From Odontocerum albicorne (taxonomy: Eukaryota > Arthropoda > Insecta > Trichoptera > Odontoceridae): a DNA stretch of 64,000 nt. Where the stretch lies: the NCBI GenBank assembly GCA_949825065.1, contig OX463859.1, positions 27,111,847 through 27,175,846 of the forward strand, in the 5' to 3' direction. Shown here piece after piece: positions 10,646-21,940 of the stretch; the stretch's first letter is position 1, and every line of letters starts with the position of its first letter. The notes beneath the pieces were generated by a model. The model ran no database searches. It was given only the letters and a program-made list of their open reading frames with translations, and had not been told where the DNA came from. The translations under genes were made by a program, and so were the position numbers.

Positions 10646-11489
10646 GGGGCAAATATTTTCTTGAGTAGATTATACTGATTACGCATAACTTAATCTAGAC
10701 TAGTGAAGTTTTTTGTGAGAACATTGAATACTTTTTTTTCCATCTTGTTAATCTAATTAGGCATCGAAAATATATTCTCTAAAGTCAAACCGAGCAATAT
10801 ACAAGTCTATTTTTAATTGTGAACCAAAAACAAAGTTCATTTTTTGACCTATAAGGGATAAGAGATCTATAAGAAATAGAAGGAACATTTTAAAACTAAG
10901 GGTTCTATTTTTTTTTTAAAAACAAATAACAAATTTTTCAATAAATAATAGCGAACAGTTTCAAAGATAACATTAAAACTTCTTATCATTTCGAAGAAAA
11001 CCTCTCAATCACATTTACAATTGTAAACATTTCAACTCCACAATTATTTTCAATACTTTTCTTCGATAATTCCATTTGATTGGAGGTAAGAACTTAAAAC
11101 CACAACTGCTTGAAAACAATCATTATAAATTGCGAAAATTAAGGAAGGAACCAAAATTATGGGAAATTTCGAGTTCTTTTATCGGTTCTTGTTAAATTAT
11201 AAATTGACTTCTCAAATAATACAAAACACCTTTCTATTAAGATTCTGTAAACTTCTGATTTTGTAAAAGCAATTTACACCACTCGAGAGAAATTTTACGT
11301 AACAACTTTCAATATAATTTTATCAATTGAAAAAAATATTTCAATGTTTGTATTTGGATGCTTAATTTATATTTATGCTGTATGGTTAATGATCTGTACT
11401 TCTGTATAGAAATTACTTGTTCCAAAACAATGCAGTATTTTTATTTTACAAATGAAAGTTTTATAAAGCACTTTCCTCAATATTGTTCT
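10646..11489. other. no gene recognised; AT-rich
   Basis: Only short spurious frames are present, and no repeat family used elsewhere in the window is visible. Confidence 0.35.
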
Positions 11490-11560
11490 TAGTGGGAACT
11501 CGAACCTGCTTATCTTAAAAAAACACACCTGGCAGCTACAACAGCGTCCGAGCAAATCAT
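11490..11560 (-). mobile_element. tRNA-derived SINE head fragment
   Basis: On the minus strand a box-B-like GCAGGTTCGAGTTCCCACT (about 11491-11509) is preceded by CTGTTGTAGCTGCCAGGTG, as in a tRNA-derived head. A short tail-like piece (AAGAGATTATCACGTGG, minus strand) follows near 11606-11622. Confidence 0.5.
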
Positions 11561-11631
11561 ATATAACACTTTCTGGGTAAAGAGCGTAGCCTTGTGAGCT
11601 TATTACCACGTGATAATCTCTTTTAGGCGTA

Positions 11632-12165
11632 TAGGGGTGTGGGCTGAAAGCCCCCCGATGTCCTTGCGGTCGGCCTCGCCCTACATTATTGGAATGTATT
11701 TCGGCCAGATGAATGTTTGTGAGATGAGCCCGGACATTTTAATGTCTTATATCTTAAATGTGTTTTCTGCAGTTTGTTTTGAAATATATGTGCGATAATC
11801 GGAATGTGTATATATATTTGTATACATTGTGTTGCTGTCAGGTGCCCTTTATCTGATTGTTTGAATTAATCTGAGGTGTTATTTGGGGATTTGTTTTTTT
11901 TCTGCCATCTGTTTATTTCCTGTTTTTTTTAATTCTACATGTGCAAGGGTGTGGGCTGAAAAAATCTGGTGTCCCAGTGGCTGGGCTCGACCTATATTGG
12001 TAGGGTGTATCTTGGACGAAGGGATGTTATAAGATGAGCCCAGACCTTTTGATAGCTTCTGTCTTCAATGTATTTTCTGCAATTTATGTGGTTTTTCAAG
12101 TGTCTTTAAATATATTATGTATATACTATGTTGACAATCAGTAAACCTACATTTATTTATTTTAA
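11632..12165 (+). repeat. repeat C: two-module LINE-type 3' end with (TTTA)n tail
   Basis: Two related modules follow one another. Each begins GGTGTGGGCTGAAA and contains ATTGG.(A/G)(T/G)GTAT, GATGAGCCC(A/G)GAC and TTTTGATAGCTTCTGT or TTTTAATGTCTTAT. The second ends TATGTTGACAATCAGTAAAC followed by TTTATTTATTTTA. The same two modules in the same order occur at 40902-41305. The polyadenylation-like end and tetranucleotide tail suggest the 3' UTR of a non-LTR retrotransposon. No coding part is attached. Confidence 0.7.
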
Positions 12166-12230
12166 CCCACTAGACATATATTTACGAGTATGTGGCCTTA
12201 AGTAAAAACCAGACTGAAAACCTTTTTTTT

Positions 12231-12689
12231 TTAAATACTAGGTTCCAGTGTAGAGTGCTTTAGAAATAGTCCAACAAACTTTTAAATACTAGGTTCCAGT
12301 GTAGAATGCTTTAGAAATAGTCCAACACACTTTTAAATACTAGGTTCCAGTGTAGAGTGCTTTAGAAATAGTCCAACAAATTTTTAAATACTAGGTTTCA
12401 GTGTAGAATGCTTTAGAAATAGTCCAACAAACTTATAAATACTAGGTTCCAGTGAAGAATGCTTTAAAAATAGTCCAACCAACTTTTAAATACTAGGTTT
12501 CAGTGTAGAATGCTTTAGAAATAGTCCAACAAACTTTTAAATACTACGTTCCAGTGTAGAGTGCTTTAGAAATAGTCCAACAAACTTTTAAATACTAGGT
12601 TCCAGTGTAGAGTGCTTTAAAAATAGTCCAACAAACTATTAAATACTAGGTTCCAGTGTAGAGTGCTTTCGAAACAGTCCAAAAAATTA
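12231..12689. repeat. 51-bp tandem array x9 (SINE A derived)
   Basis: TTAAATACTAGGTTCCAGTG recurs at an exact 51-base spacing from 12231 to 12639, each time followed by a GCTTTAGAAATAGTCCAAC phrase. Just upstream, GGCCTTAAGTAAAAACCAG and ACTGAAAACC are the minus-strand body of SINE A, and ACTAGGTTCCAG corresponds to its CTGGAACC.AG segment. The array therefore expanded from within a SINE. Confidence 0.9.
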
Positions 12690-13324
12690 GAGTGCAGTGG
12701 GAAAAATCCAGCATCTGCAGTGGGAATAGTCCAACGTTGAATTTAACTGTTCTGCTTGCTATTATTTCGCTTAAATTTATTCTTTATTGGAAGAAGTTTA
12801 ATTTAATTTTTATTCATCTTAAAGAAAATAACATTTGATATTTATATATTTTAATTACAAACAACCCTGACAAACGATTAAAACAAACGTTTCGTTAAAA
12901 AAAACTTCTTTGAAAATTAAAATGATTCCAAAAATAAAATGGAAGAATAAAACTCATAAACCACATAATAACAATGTTTTTGATTTTTCATTTTTATTTA
13001 TGGAAAAACAGTTTGTCAACAAGCGACAATATACACCATAAATGGCATATATGTGAATTCAAACTATAAAAATGGCTTTATGTACTTTGTATGTTTTATT
13101 TTTCAGAAATAAAACGTTGTATAGAAAATGTGCAGTTTTTTTTTCTCATAACTCTTTATGTATTTTTTGGCTCTTGAGTGGGGACATAAAAAAATTAAAA
13201 TATAAAAAATCCAACGAAAATATTTTTAAATAAATTCAACTTTATAAAAAGCAGAGCGTTCGATTAGATATGGATGTTCATTATTTTAACTCGTATTCTA
13301 TTTCTTTTTTTACTTCATTATACA
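12690..13324. other. no gene recognised; AT-rich
   Basis: It begins with a short decayed extension of the 51-bp array (GCAGTGGGAAAAATCCAGC) and then holds only AT-rich unique sequence. Confidence 0.35.
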
Positions 13325-13430
13325 GACGATATCCATGGCCAAGGTGGTAAAACCTATGCCTTAAAACCTGGAGATCGCCGGTTCGATTCTCGCTGACAGT
13401 CGTTTTTTTCTCCTAGTTTTCACTTACGAG
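13325..13430 (+). mobile_element. tRNA-derived SINE head
   Basis: ATCCATGGCCAAGGTGGTAA (box A region) and GCCGGTTCGATTCTCGC (box B) are about 40 bases apart. They are followed by a T-run and CTAGTTTTCACTTACG, as in SINE A bodies. Confidence 0.65.
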
Positions 13431-13693
13431 CTCTTTTAAATATTTCTGATTAATAGGAAGACATTGCCATATGGAAATTAATCCACCAGATTACATTTAA
13501 TACAGGAAATGTGTAAGAATACGATACAAAAAAATAGTAGTTTATAATATGGTGGGTGTATTGGCGTTTGAAAAGATTTGAGTGAATTTACATAATCGAT
13601 TTAGAGAAAAAAACTATGCGATACCAAAATCACAAACACAAATTCAACGATATTAGCGATGGCCAGGAGAAGTAATGGCAGATCGGAAAATAA

Positions 13694-13905
13694 AAGATTA
13701 TGGAAAACCAGGAAAACCCCCGTCACTAGAGGCAGCTGTAATGTTTTTTAATTCATTTTTTTAGCACGTCAACAATGGTGCTAGCCTCATATTAGCTGAG
13801 TTGGAAATGGAAAACCAGAAAAAAAAACTCTGTCACTAAAGGGAGCCGTAATGTTTTTTTAATTCATTTTTTAAGTATGTCAACAATGGTGCTAGTTTCA
13901 CAGTA
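13694..13905. repeat. 109-bp tandem duplication
   Basis: GGAAAACCAG, GTCACTA.AGG.AGC.GTAA, TTTTTTAATTCATTTTTT and GTCAACAATGGTGCTAG occur in the same order at about 13699-13787 and 13808-13897. Confidence 0.8.
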
Positions 13906-14611
13906 AAAATCGACGTGAAAAATGAAGAGCGATAAACTTGAAAAGCTAATATACCATACAATCTCTGCTGGAACGTGACACGAGTCCATAATCAGAAAAT
14001 TACTTTATATTTTTGACAAGATTAAATATGAGGGAATGAAGAGACAGTTAAGGGCGTTGTGAAGAAATAACAATACGTGAACGTTTCAACGTTTTTTTTT
14101 AACAATTCAACTAGTTGATGTATGTATAATAAGGTGTGATATAATTGTTTTCCAATATAAGTATTAAGATCAAATCCTGGTAGTAACAAAGTCTTTTTTT
14201 TTAAACAAAGAAATTTGTACATTCTTCTGGATGATTGGTAAATATTAATTGCTTGTGAATAAGACAATATTATAACATAAGGTAAGGTTTAAATAAGACA
14301 AACTACGATACGAAGCTACTAACTTACTTACAATTAAAACTTTAACATTATTTTTGCCTCTAAAATAATACATCTCCATCTCAAAACTATTTTAGATAAG
14401 TTTCTACAATGTTTTACTATGGTATTCCCAAGTTTATTCAATGTGGTTAACACATTGTCCACGTAACGTATTCAGGTCTACTAAAGACTCAACGATATAC
14501 AGTTTCTACTGTTCAGATTTGGCCATCATGGCACTCAATTTATTTTTATAATATTTTTTTTTATAAATCTCAGACGCCCGACCCAAAGCAAGGTAGATTT
14601 CAAGAAAAAAA
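13906..14611. other. no gene recognised
   Basis: A minus-strand frame of 81 codons (14022-14267) has no known domain. The segment 14475-14535 (GGTCTACTAAAGACTC ... AGATTTGGCCATC) weakly resembles 15570-15630 on the other side of the mariner, which hints at an older duplication. Confidence 0.35.
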
Positions 14612-15521
14612 ATACCTTAATCAAAAAATTTTAGGACTTTATTCATATAATCGAAAATACTAGTTTATTCGTCAAAATTGGTATGGTCCCCTTCAAAGTA
14701 CTCCCCATCGACTGCAACGCACTTACGCCAGCACTTGATCCAATCCTCAAAACACCGCTGGTACTCAATTTTCGGTATGTCCATCAGAGCCGTCTTCGAT
14801 TTTTTCATGACATCCTCTCGGATGCTGTGACGCGTTCCGCGAAGCGGTTTTTTACGTCGGTTGAACAGGAAAAAGTTGCAGGGAGCCAGATTAGGTGAAT
14901 TTAAAAGCTGCTGGATAGTATTCGTGTTGTTTTTGGTCAAAAACTCGTGGAAATCATGCCTTTCGCGATTTCAACGCGGTCCTTTTTTTGCATGAAATTC
15001 AGGTATTTCGGCATCAGTTTTGCAGCGACACGTCTGAGGCCCAAATCACTAACCAAAATGTCTTGAACGGATCCATAAGCGATGTTTAAGTCCTCTGCCA
15101 GCTCTCTGATGGTCAATTTGCGGTTTTCGGCCAACATTTCTTTGATTTTATCGATGTTTTCATCGGTTTTCGACTGCCACTGCGTTCGTCATCCTCGACC
15201 GACTCACGACCACTTCTGAAGCGTTTGTTACACCGAAAAACACTTCTCCAACATTTCCAAGGTCTGCGAACCGTTAAATCCGTTTTTCACACAAAATTTA
15301 ATGCAAACTCGTTGATGCCATTTTCAAACTTGTAAAAAATCGAAAACAAGCACAAAAGTAGATGTACTCAGAACAGCGTAACTTTTACAAATGTCAAACT
15401 ATGACGCTAAAATTAAGAGGGAAGTGTCAATGATAGATGTGGTAACCTAACAAAAAAAATCCAATCGGGTGACGGACAGCGCCACACGGTGGCCGGTCCT
15501 AAAACTTTCTGATCAAGGTAG
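14612..15521 (-). mobile_element. mariner internal-deletion derivative, copy 1
   Basis: The terminal inverted repeats are CCTTAATCAAAAAATTTTAG on the left and the complement of CTAAAACTTTCTGATCAAGG on the right, with a TA directly after the right end. At 910 bp the element is shorter than a full mariner (about 1.3 kb). The middle of the transposase gene, including the first two catalytic Asp codons, is missing. Copy 2 at 24963 has the same join, so the pair belongs to a deletion-derived family. Confidence 0.85.
14665..15200 (-). pseudogene. mariner transposase remnant (HTH and C-terminus only)
   Basis: The upstream part (minus strand, about 15140-14940) encodes the DNA-binding helix-turn-helix region: LTIRELAEDLNIAYGSVQDI, then LGLRRVAAKL and FMQKKDRVEIAK. 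The frame then jumps directly to FLTKNN...IQQLLNSPNLAPC and on to KCFEDW-like and YFEGD C-terminal motifs. In active mariners the third catalytic Asp lies in SPDLAP; here it is Asn. With the deletion and this change the protein cannot be active. The ORFs on the plus strand over the same bases are shadows. Confidence 0.85.
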
Positions 15522-16974
15522 TATCAGGGATCCTCAAATTGGAGGACTTCGTTTAGTGTAATGCATTCGTCAAAGTCTACTCAAGGCTCTGAGATATTCA
15601 ATTTATATGGTTTAGATTTGGCCATCTCAACACAACTGAAATTATCATTCAGTTTATAAATACTTTTCCTTTTTTTTTATTGTTTGTATAATAAAATATA
15701 AACATAAACAGCACTTTATCTCATGGACAAATGCCCTTCTAAGGCAGGTAAAAAAAAAAACTTACATCAAGCAGTAATAAGAATTAATGTCAATAATTAG
15801 TTGTAAAAATTGTAATCTAGTTTTAAGTAGTATATAGGGGTTAACTATTATTAAGATATTAAATTTATAGGCTTTTTTTTTTAATAAAATGACAATTAGG
15901 AAATAACAATGTATAGTTACGATATATAAATTATATAAGTTCTTAATACATAACTTGGCATATAGGTTTAGCCTATGGCAAATGTTTGTCTTGTAGATTA
16001 CTTCATTAAATATAATTAAAAAAAAAGGAATAAAAAATATTTTTCGTAGTAGTCAGAATAAAAGTCATATTTAAAAAAAGACAAATTAAATTATATCATA
16101 ATCACATTACATAAAAAAGGGCATTTGCATCCCAAGCATTCAATTTATCAAGGATCATTTATTGATTAAGTAACACAAAAAGCTTTCAAAAATTCATAGA
16201 AAGCAAAGAAAAGCTATTTGCACATCAAGTATTTTTAAATTGCACAATTTTGATACAATTTGAGTTAACATTTTGTATTAACGTTATCTGTTGCTAAATC
16301 TAATATTTTATCTTATTTCAGTTTTATATTGACAATAAAGCATTTTTTAAAATTCAATACCATAGAAAACTTGGAAAATCAATTACCTTAAACAAATCTA
16401 ACGTTGTTATTAGATTGTTTCAGTCACCTCTTAACAAAAGTATGTTGAAGTGAATCGGACCATTAAATAAATTTAAGAGCTGTTTTACCTTCAGCGAAGA
16501 ATTTAAAATCTTTTTTGGTAAGATTAATGTTTCCCCATTAGTCTTTAAAGGCAATGTTTTCATAATAAATTTCTCTTAAGTACACCTAAAATTATATTAA
16601 TGCTTAAATATTAATCTATATCCTTCTTAAGAATTGCGAAATTTCCAAAATCGATGTTCGCGAAATCCAAAACTTTTGAAAAATAAAAATCAGCTTTTTT
16701 TAAAACTGATGAATCAAGGTTTTGATTCGGCAAGACGCATTAGTGTCCATATTCAAGGATATGTCAATGTCAAACGAAGGCTGTTAATGACATGCAAGAA
16801 GATAATTTTATTGTATTTATTTATTGATTTACATAAAAAACTGTGAAAATATTATTTATGAATAAATATCCAATAGTAAAATGTTATTTTAAATGGGCAT
16901 TCAATTTATATGGATCAAGGTTTTTCGCATGTAATTTGTTGTCCTAATAAAGGCTTTTGTCTGTATCTTACAGA
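15522..16974. other. no gene recognised; AT-rich
   Basis: The part at 15800-15870 (TAATCTAGTTTTAAGTAGTA ... TTAACTA) resembles 48325-48390, so a dispersed repeat of unknown class may be present. The frame at 16634-16846 has no known domain. Confidence 0.35.
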
Positions 16975-17345
16975 GAATGAGGTGTATGGCCAAGTGGGAA
17001 CGCCCAAGGCTTACGTGCTGAAGGTTGCCGGTTTGAACTCCGCGCTTTGCTACTCCTCTCGAATGACAAAGGTTTTTTTTCGCTTAGTATTTGGGGGCTT
17101 AAGGATACCTATGACTATCTGTTTTCTTAAAAAAAAACATGCCGGTATGCTCCGATCATCTCACTTTTGGTGTGCCTTCGAATCCGGTACAGCGGTGTTA
17201 CCGGTGAGTTTGCTGGTGTACAACGGCTCACTCACTTTTATACAATAATAGAAAATAGAAGAAAGATACGAAAATTCCTCGGCAGAGCTTCACTTTTCAA
17301 CATTGACGTTGGTGAGGGGATCCTCAACTACGAGGCCCAGCAACG
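16975..17345 (+). mobile_element. SINE B (tRNA-derived), long copy
   Basis: The head reads TATGGCCAAGTGGGAACGCC (box A region) and GGTTGCCGGTTTGAACTCC (box B). CTACTCCTCTCGAATGACA, a T-run, TTGGGGGCTTAAGGATACCT, ATGCCGGTATGCTCCGATC and TCCTCAACTACGAGGCCC follow. The same blocks in the same order occur at 19938-20318. Two ORFs overlapping it are read-through of the repeat. Confidence 0.8.
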
Positions 17346-18670
17346 ATAATGACAACTGAGGACATATGAACATGGAAACATAAGTTGATGCTTTTTCCGA
17401 TTGTTGATTATATCAGCAAAATACTCCTATTACAAACTCTCATCAACTAGATAAGCAGTGAGTCAATTACATGTATGTATTATACAAGCCAATCCCCAAA
17501 TACTTGATCATTTCTGATAGGCCAAAGGTCCATCTCTTAATGTTCGGCACACAATCACCAAAAACACAACAGACTCAAGAGTTCACAGAAACCTTTACCA
17601 CAAGTCATCTCTATTGCAAGCCAAAACACTCAAAATAACCATGCTCCGTTTAAGAAATTTTTTTCCGACTTTCAGTTTAGCCAAAGTCCATTCCTCACAT
17701 TCTTATTCACTCAAATTCTTCTCTACCTGAAAATTATTTACGAGTTCACTCAATTTTGTTATTGCATTACATTATCGATCTATTTTTCCTATATTATTCC
17801 TGGTAATTTGGGTTTTCTGCAATCGCTCCATGTATTTAGGTGTATACCAACCAGGTGGTTTGTTTTCCATAGAATACTCATCATAAAATTTGAAAAAAAT
17901 TAAGGTTTTATTTATTCTTTGACACGTGGTAACACCAATAGCCTTTTTTGCTCTTTTCCATCTTGCGGTGTCTTCGGTTCAACACTTTTTTCTTATTTCA
18001 CATTCAGTTTTTGAGAGCGTTTTAACAGCTATTTATCGCAAGACTTTTATATCTGATGTTCTAAGGAGTGCCTTCGTTAATATGGTAAAAGCTTTAATTT
18101 TCAATAACATATGCCATCAAAGGTTTAGAACCTATTTTATAAACCCTCATATTATTTTCTGTCGGCATGTTCCAATTTTGTACACAATATACTCGTCTTT
18201 TAGTTATCCAGTGTTATTGTTATACCTTTATTTTCAATTATATATTGCTATACCTTTATTTTCGATGTTTTATTGCATTTCTTCACAAATTTAGAATTCG
18301 ATCAATTCAATAAATAATTTACAAGTTTTGAGCCTTTTATATCCTTAAAAAGCATGAAATTATTTTTTGATAACCTATTTGAATACAATTCAATTTGTTC
18401 ATAAATTTGTATATCTTTCAATGGCAACCTTCTCTCTAATAAATAAAAAATATGTGTCACACACAATGCCATTATGCAAAAAAAAAACCTTTTTTCACCA
18501 TAAGAATATAACCATTGCCAAAACAACTTTTCCCCTCGCATAGCCCCATAAGGGTGTGGCCACTTAAATAGAAAAGTTAGAATTTACGACCTTGTTAAAT
18601 TGCAATAAAACGTATCATATTTCATTTTTTCAGGATTTCAGTGGAGTTGGTCTTTAGCGAATATGTTTTT
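17346..18670. other. no gene recognised
   Basis: A 122-codon plus-strand frame (17926-18294) is rich in Phe, Ile and Leu, as expected from T-rich DNA, and has no recognisable domain. No repeat from elsewhere in the window is visible. Confidence 0.35.
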
Positions 18671-19456
18671 ATCAGTAACACAACACATACATGGAAGTGA
18701 ATGTCAGTTTTTGTATGAATTTAAATATGTCAAGGGAAAAATATTATTTAAAAATAATTACATAAATCAATGTTTGATATAAACGGGTGAATAATTTATT
18801 TATCAGTAACACAACACATGCATGGAAGTAAATGTCAGATATTGTATGAATTTAAATATGTCAAGGGAAAATTATTATTTAAAAATAATTACATAAATCA
18901 ATGTTTGATATAAACGGGTGAATATTTTATTTATCAGTAACACAACACATGCATGGAAGTGAATGTCAGTTATTGTATGAATTTAAATATGTCAAGGGAA
19001 AATTATTATTTAAAAATAATTACATAAATCAATGTTTGATATAAACGGGTGAATAATTTATATATCAGTAACACAACACATGCATGGAAGTGAATGTCAG
19101 TTATTGTATGAATTTAAATATGTCAAGGGAAAATTATTATTTAAAAATAATTACATAAATCAATGTTTGATATAAACGGGTGAATAATTTATTTATCAGT
19201 AACACAACACATGCATGGAAGTGAATGTCAGTTATTGTATGAATTTAAATATGTCAAGGGAAAATTATTATTTAAAAATAATTACATAAATCAATGTTTG
19301 ATATAAACGGGTGAATAATTTATTTATCAGTAACACAACACATGCATGGAAGTGAATGTTAGTTATTGTATGAATTTAAATATGTCAAGGGAAAATTATT
19401 ATTTAAAAATAATTACATAAATCAATGTTTGATATAAACGGGTGAATAATTTATTG
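18671..19456. repeat. 131-bp tandem array x6
   Basis: ATCAGTAACACAACACATGC (first copy ...ATAC) starts at 18671, 18802, 18933, 19064, 19195 and 19326, always 131 bases apart. Copies differ at only a few positions, mainly near the T/A switches before each start. Each unit contains the palindromic AATTATTATTTAAAAATAATT. The high identity implies recent expansion or homogenisation. Confidence 0.95.
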
Positions 19457-19680
19457 ACAGCAATATGTCTATTCGTTGGCAAAAGTAGCATGTTCAATAG
19501 GCCAATTCTATCCTGATTTTAATCACTTTGTAACAAGTCTTTTAAATACATTGAAACATGATTTTGAACCAATGGGCTTAGAATTGAGATTTTTCTGGTG
19601 TACTAGTAAATGAAGGACCCAGAAAAAAAAATCAACCCTTCTACCTTTTTCAAGCCTTTTTTGTTTTTTTTTTTTAAGAA

Positions 19681-19830
19681 TAAATATGACCGAAGTCAGG
19701 AATCCTTATACCCTCGAACACTAGGCGTAAAAAGTGGCTGTGTCTTTCGAGGGGAATAGCACAGCGCGGTGTTCGAAACGACGACCTTCCGCACGGAAGT
19801 CCAGTGCGTTACCGAGCGGCTATGCACCTT
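19681..19830 (-). mobile_element. SINE B, 5' half
   Basis: On the minus strand the order is GCCGCTCGGTAACGCACTGG, CGTGCGGAAGGTCGTCG, a box-B-like phrase, CTATTCCCCTCGAAAGACA and CTAGTGTTCGAGGGTATAAG. This matches the first 150 bases of the copy at 19938 in opposite orientation. Confidence 0.75.
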
Positions 19831-19937
19831 TTAATGGCCATGCACCGCTGTAGTGTAATATAATGAATTTGAACAAGTTCGAAGTGTAAATAACGTGTTC
19901 TGACTAATACTGCGTGATCACGAGTCATCTGTATAAA

Positions 19938-20318
19938 AGCGCATGGCCACGCGATAACGCACTAAAATTCCGCGCTAAAGGTCGCCAGTTCAAAACCCTG
20001 CGCTGTGCTACTCCCCACAAATGACACAGGCACTTTTTTCGCCTAGTGTTCGGGGATACTAGGATGTACATAACTTCGGTAATAACTATTATTTCAAAAA
20101 AGAGAGAGAAAAAAACATGCAGGTATGCTCCGATCGTCTCATTTTGGTGTACCATCGAATCCAGTACAGTGGTGGGGCTGATGAGTCTGACGGTGTGCAA
20201 CAGTTCACTAACTTAAAAATAAACTCCACGTCCTAGCTTCGGTTTCTAACTGAACTAAAAATTGGAATGACGATGGGATTCTCGACTACGAAATCCATCA
20301 CTGGCGGCGAGTTGCCTT
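19938..20318 (+). mobile_element. SINE B (tRNA-derived), long copy
   Basis: The order is GCATGGCCACGCGATAACGC, GGTCGCCAGTTCAAAACCC (box B), CTACTCCCCACAAATGACA, CCTAGTGTTCGGGGATACTA, ATGCAGGTATGCTCCGATCG, GGTGTACCATCGAATCCAGT and finally TTCTCGACTACGAAATCCA. It lies 110 bases from an inverted half copy, so transcripts could fold over this region. Confidence 0.8.
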
Positions 20319-20324
20319 TACAGA

Positions 20325-20645
20325 ATGGGTATTGTAGAAGAGGATCTCAACCGCGAGTGTTATCTAGATGACGATAATATAGGTCGTGTGTTTTTCAGCT
20401 GTCCTTTACATGACAGGTATAATTTACTCAATGTCATATATTTGCCACGTCCTATGAATATTAACTTTTCTACTTCTAGGAAAAACTTTTCCACTTATTG
20501 GTTGATTGCCAATTATTTTAAATATAATAAGAAGAAACTTGAAATCTTTGTAAAAATATTTTGTTACACAATTATTATATTGACTGTCCTCTTAAGCTTA
20601 AGCAATGATGTAGTAAATAATCTTAGTGAAAGGAGAGAAAGTTAG
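20325..20645 (+). pseudogene. possible LINE ORF2 C-terminal fragment
   Basis: The 106-codon frame contains CYLDDDNIGRVFFSCPLHDR, which resembles the Cys/His cluster (E/D..DH.FF.CP.H...) that follows the RT or RNase H region in several LINE clades. The C-terminal half is rich in Tyr, Asn, Lys and Ile and is not diagnostic. The frame directly follows a SINE B end. An unrelated chance frame is the alternative. Confidence 0.45.
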
Positions 20646-21042
20646 ATTTGACTGGTGAATTTATTAATTTGTCGTTGTTTGCTTGGAGTGTTTTATGTCA
20701 CAAATCTCAAAAAAAACTTTTTCGTTTACACGTTATTCCCACAAAAACTCCCTTAAAGTTTCAAACAACTAATCGTTTCGTAAACTTTTCACTCAATAAT
20801 CAAGATAACTGATTCAGTAAGATTTAAATACTAATAAGGGCAGGATGATTTTTTAGTGATTTTTTATAAATATCAAAACATGTTAATATTAAAGATTGAC
20901 AAAAAATATATAACAAAAAAAAAATGTATAATATTTTATAATCAAATACAAGGCTTCATATTAACGTTATCTAAAAACATCCATTGTTATTTACTAAAAT
21001 AACTCGTTTGATATTCAATGTTTTTGTTTTGTTTTATATTAA
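20646..21042. other. no gene recognised; AT-rich
   Basis: It ends with the TTAA target copy (21039-21042) of the piggyBac-type element. Confidence 0.35.
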
Positions 21043-21713
21043 CCGTTTGAATGCCGAGGCGCGCGATCGCGCGTACTATCCAAAATTGCCAGGAGCGCGA
21101 CAGCGCGCCCAAAATCAGTCGCCGTTTAGCACGCAACAGGGGAGGTCGCTCGCACGCATAAGTATTTTTTTATCTTTCTATGTGTTACATAAAGTGCATA
21201 TTATAATATTATTAGTAATTACAATATAAAAAGGATTTGGGAAAAGAATTTTTTTAACCCAAAATATCGGAATACGAAAACAGTTCGAGTGAAAATTATC
21301 GTTCTTCAAGTTGTGAAGCGAGTGATAGCGGGAGTGACATTGTGGTGCGCTGACATTGTGGTGCGCAGCAGCAAGGATCGCAGCGCTGTGAAGAGGAGCA
21401 ACTTGATTTGTGCCCACTGTAAGAAAGGGCTCCGTGGAGTCTGTGCGGGAAAGAACACATGTTAACTTTTTTACTTTTAGATTCCAGTTTTTGTTATAAT
21501 TTTTGTTTACAATATATATTTCCATATTTTTTTTGTATTTTATTACCCTTGTAAATGTTTTTATAACGAAAACACCGAAAAAATTATTAGAATTGGACAA
21601 TTTTTGGAAGAGATACAGTTTTTTTTTCAAGACAAGGGTAAATGATATAAAAAACAAAGATTTCCTTGGCATTTTTAAGTATATATGAGTAAAAAACAAT
21701 GGCACTCAAACGG
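21043..21713. mobile_element. piggyBac-type deletion derivative
   Basis: The element is flanked by TTAA on both sides (21039-21042 and 21714-21717), the hallmark of piggyBac insertion. Its ends are CCGTTTGAATGCC and, inverted, CCGTTTGAGTGCC. Inside, the segment 21280-21340 encodes a Ser/Asp-rich stretch like transposase N-termini. Near 21400-21450, CAHCKKGLRGVC resembles the C-terminal cysteine cluster of piggyBac transposases. The catalytic centre is absent, so this 671-bp copy looks like an internal-deletion product. Just inside the left end lies GCGCGCGATCGCGCG. Confidence 0.75.
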
Positions 21714-21847
21714 TTAAGGTAACTGGTCAACCTTACATAACAATATATTATACAAATAATCGATTCATTTGACAGTGAAAACATAATAATACAAGCAGAA
21801 AATAAACAATATAAAAGGTTCTATACACTTCCTAACAAGGGTATGAG

Positions 21848-21940
21848 GCTTGTCTTTTATGAACCCCCGATCAGGCATCACTCTGAAAAGAGAAGAAATA
21901 CGACCGGAGGGCATCACATATGTTTTTCAGCCCACACCTT
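21848..21940 (-). repeat. repeat C, partial module
   Basis: On the minus strand it reads AAGGTGTGGGCTGAAAAACA, GATGCCCTCCGGTCG and then ATCGGGGGTTC, a rearranged piece of the module at 11632 and 40902. Confidence 0.55.

Noticed and set aside
14683..14898. Plus-strand ORF over the mariner, with a twin at 24953-25249
   Set aside because: Both are antisense shadows of the transposase C-terminus on the minus strand.
17926..18294. 122-codon plus-strand ORF
   Set aside because: Composition is that of T-rich DNA (Phe, Ile, Leu, Tyr) and no domain or neighbouring exon signal supports it.
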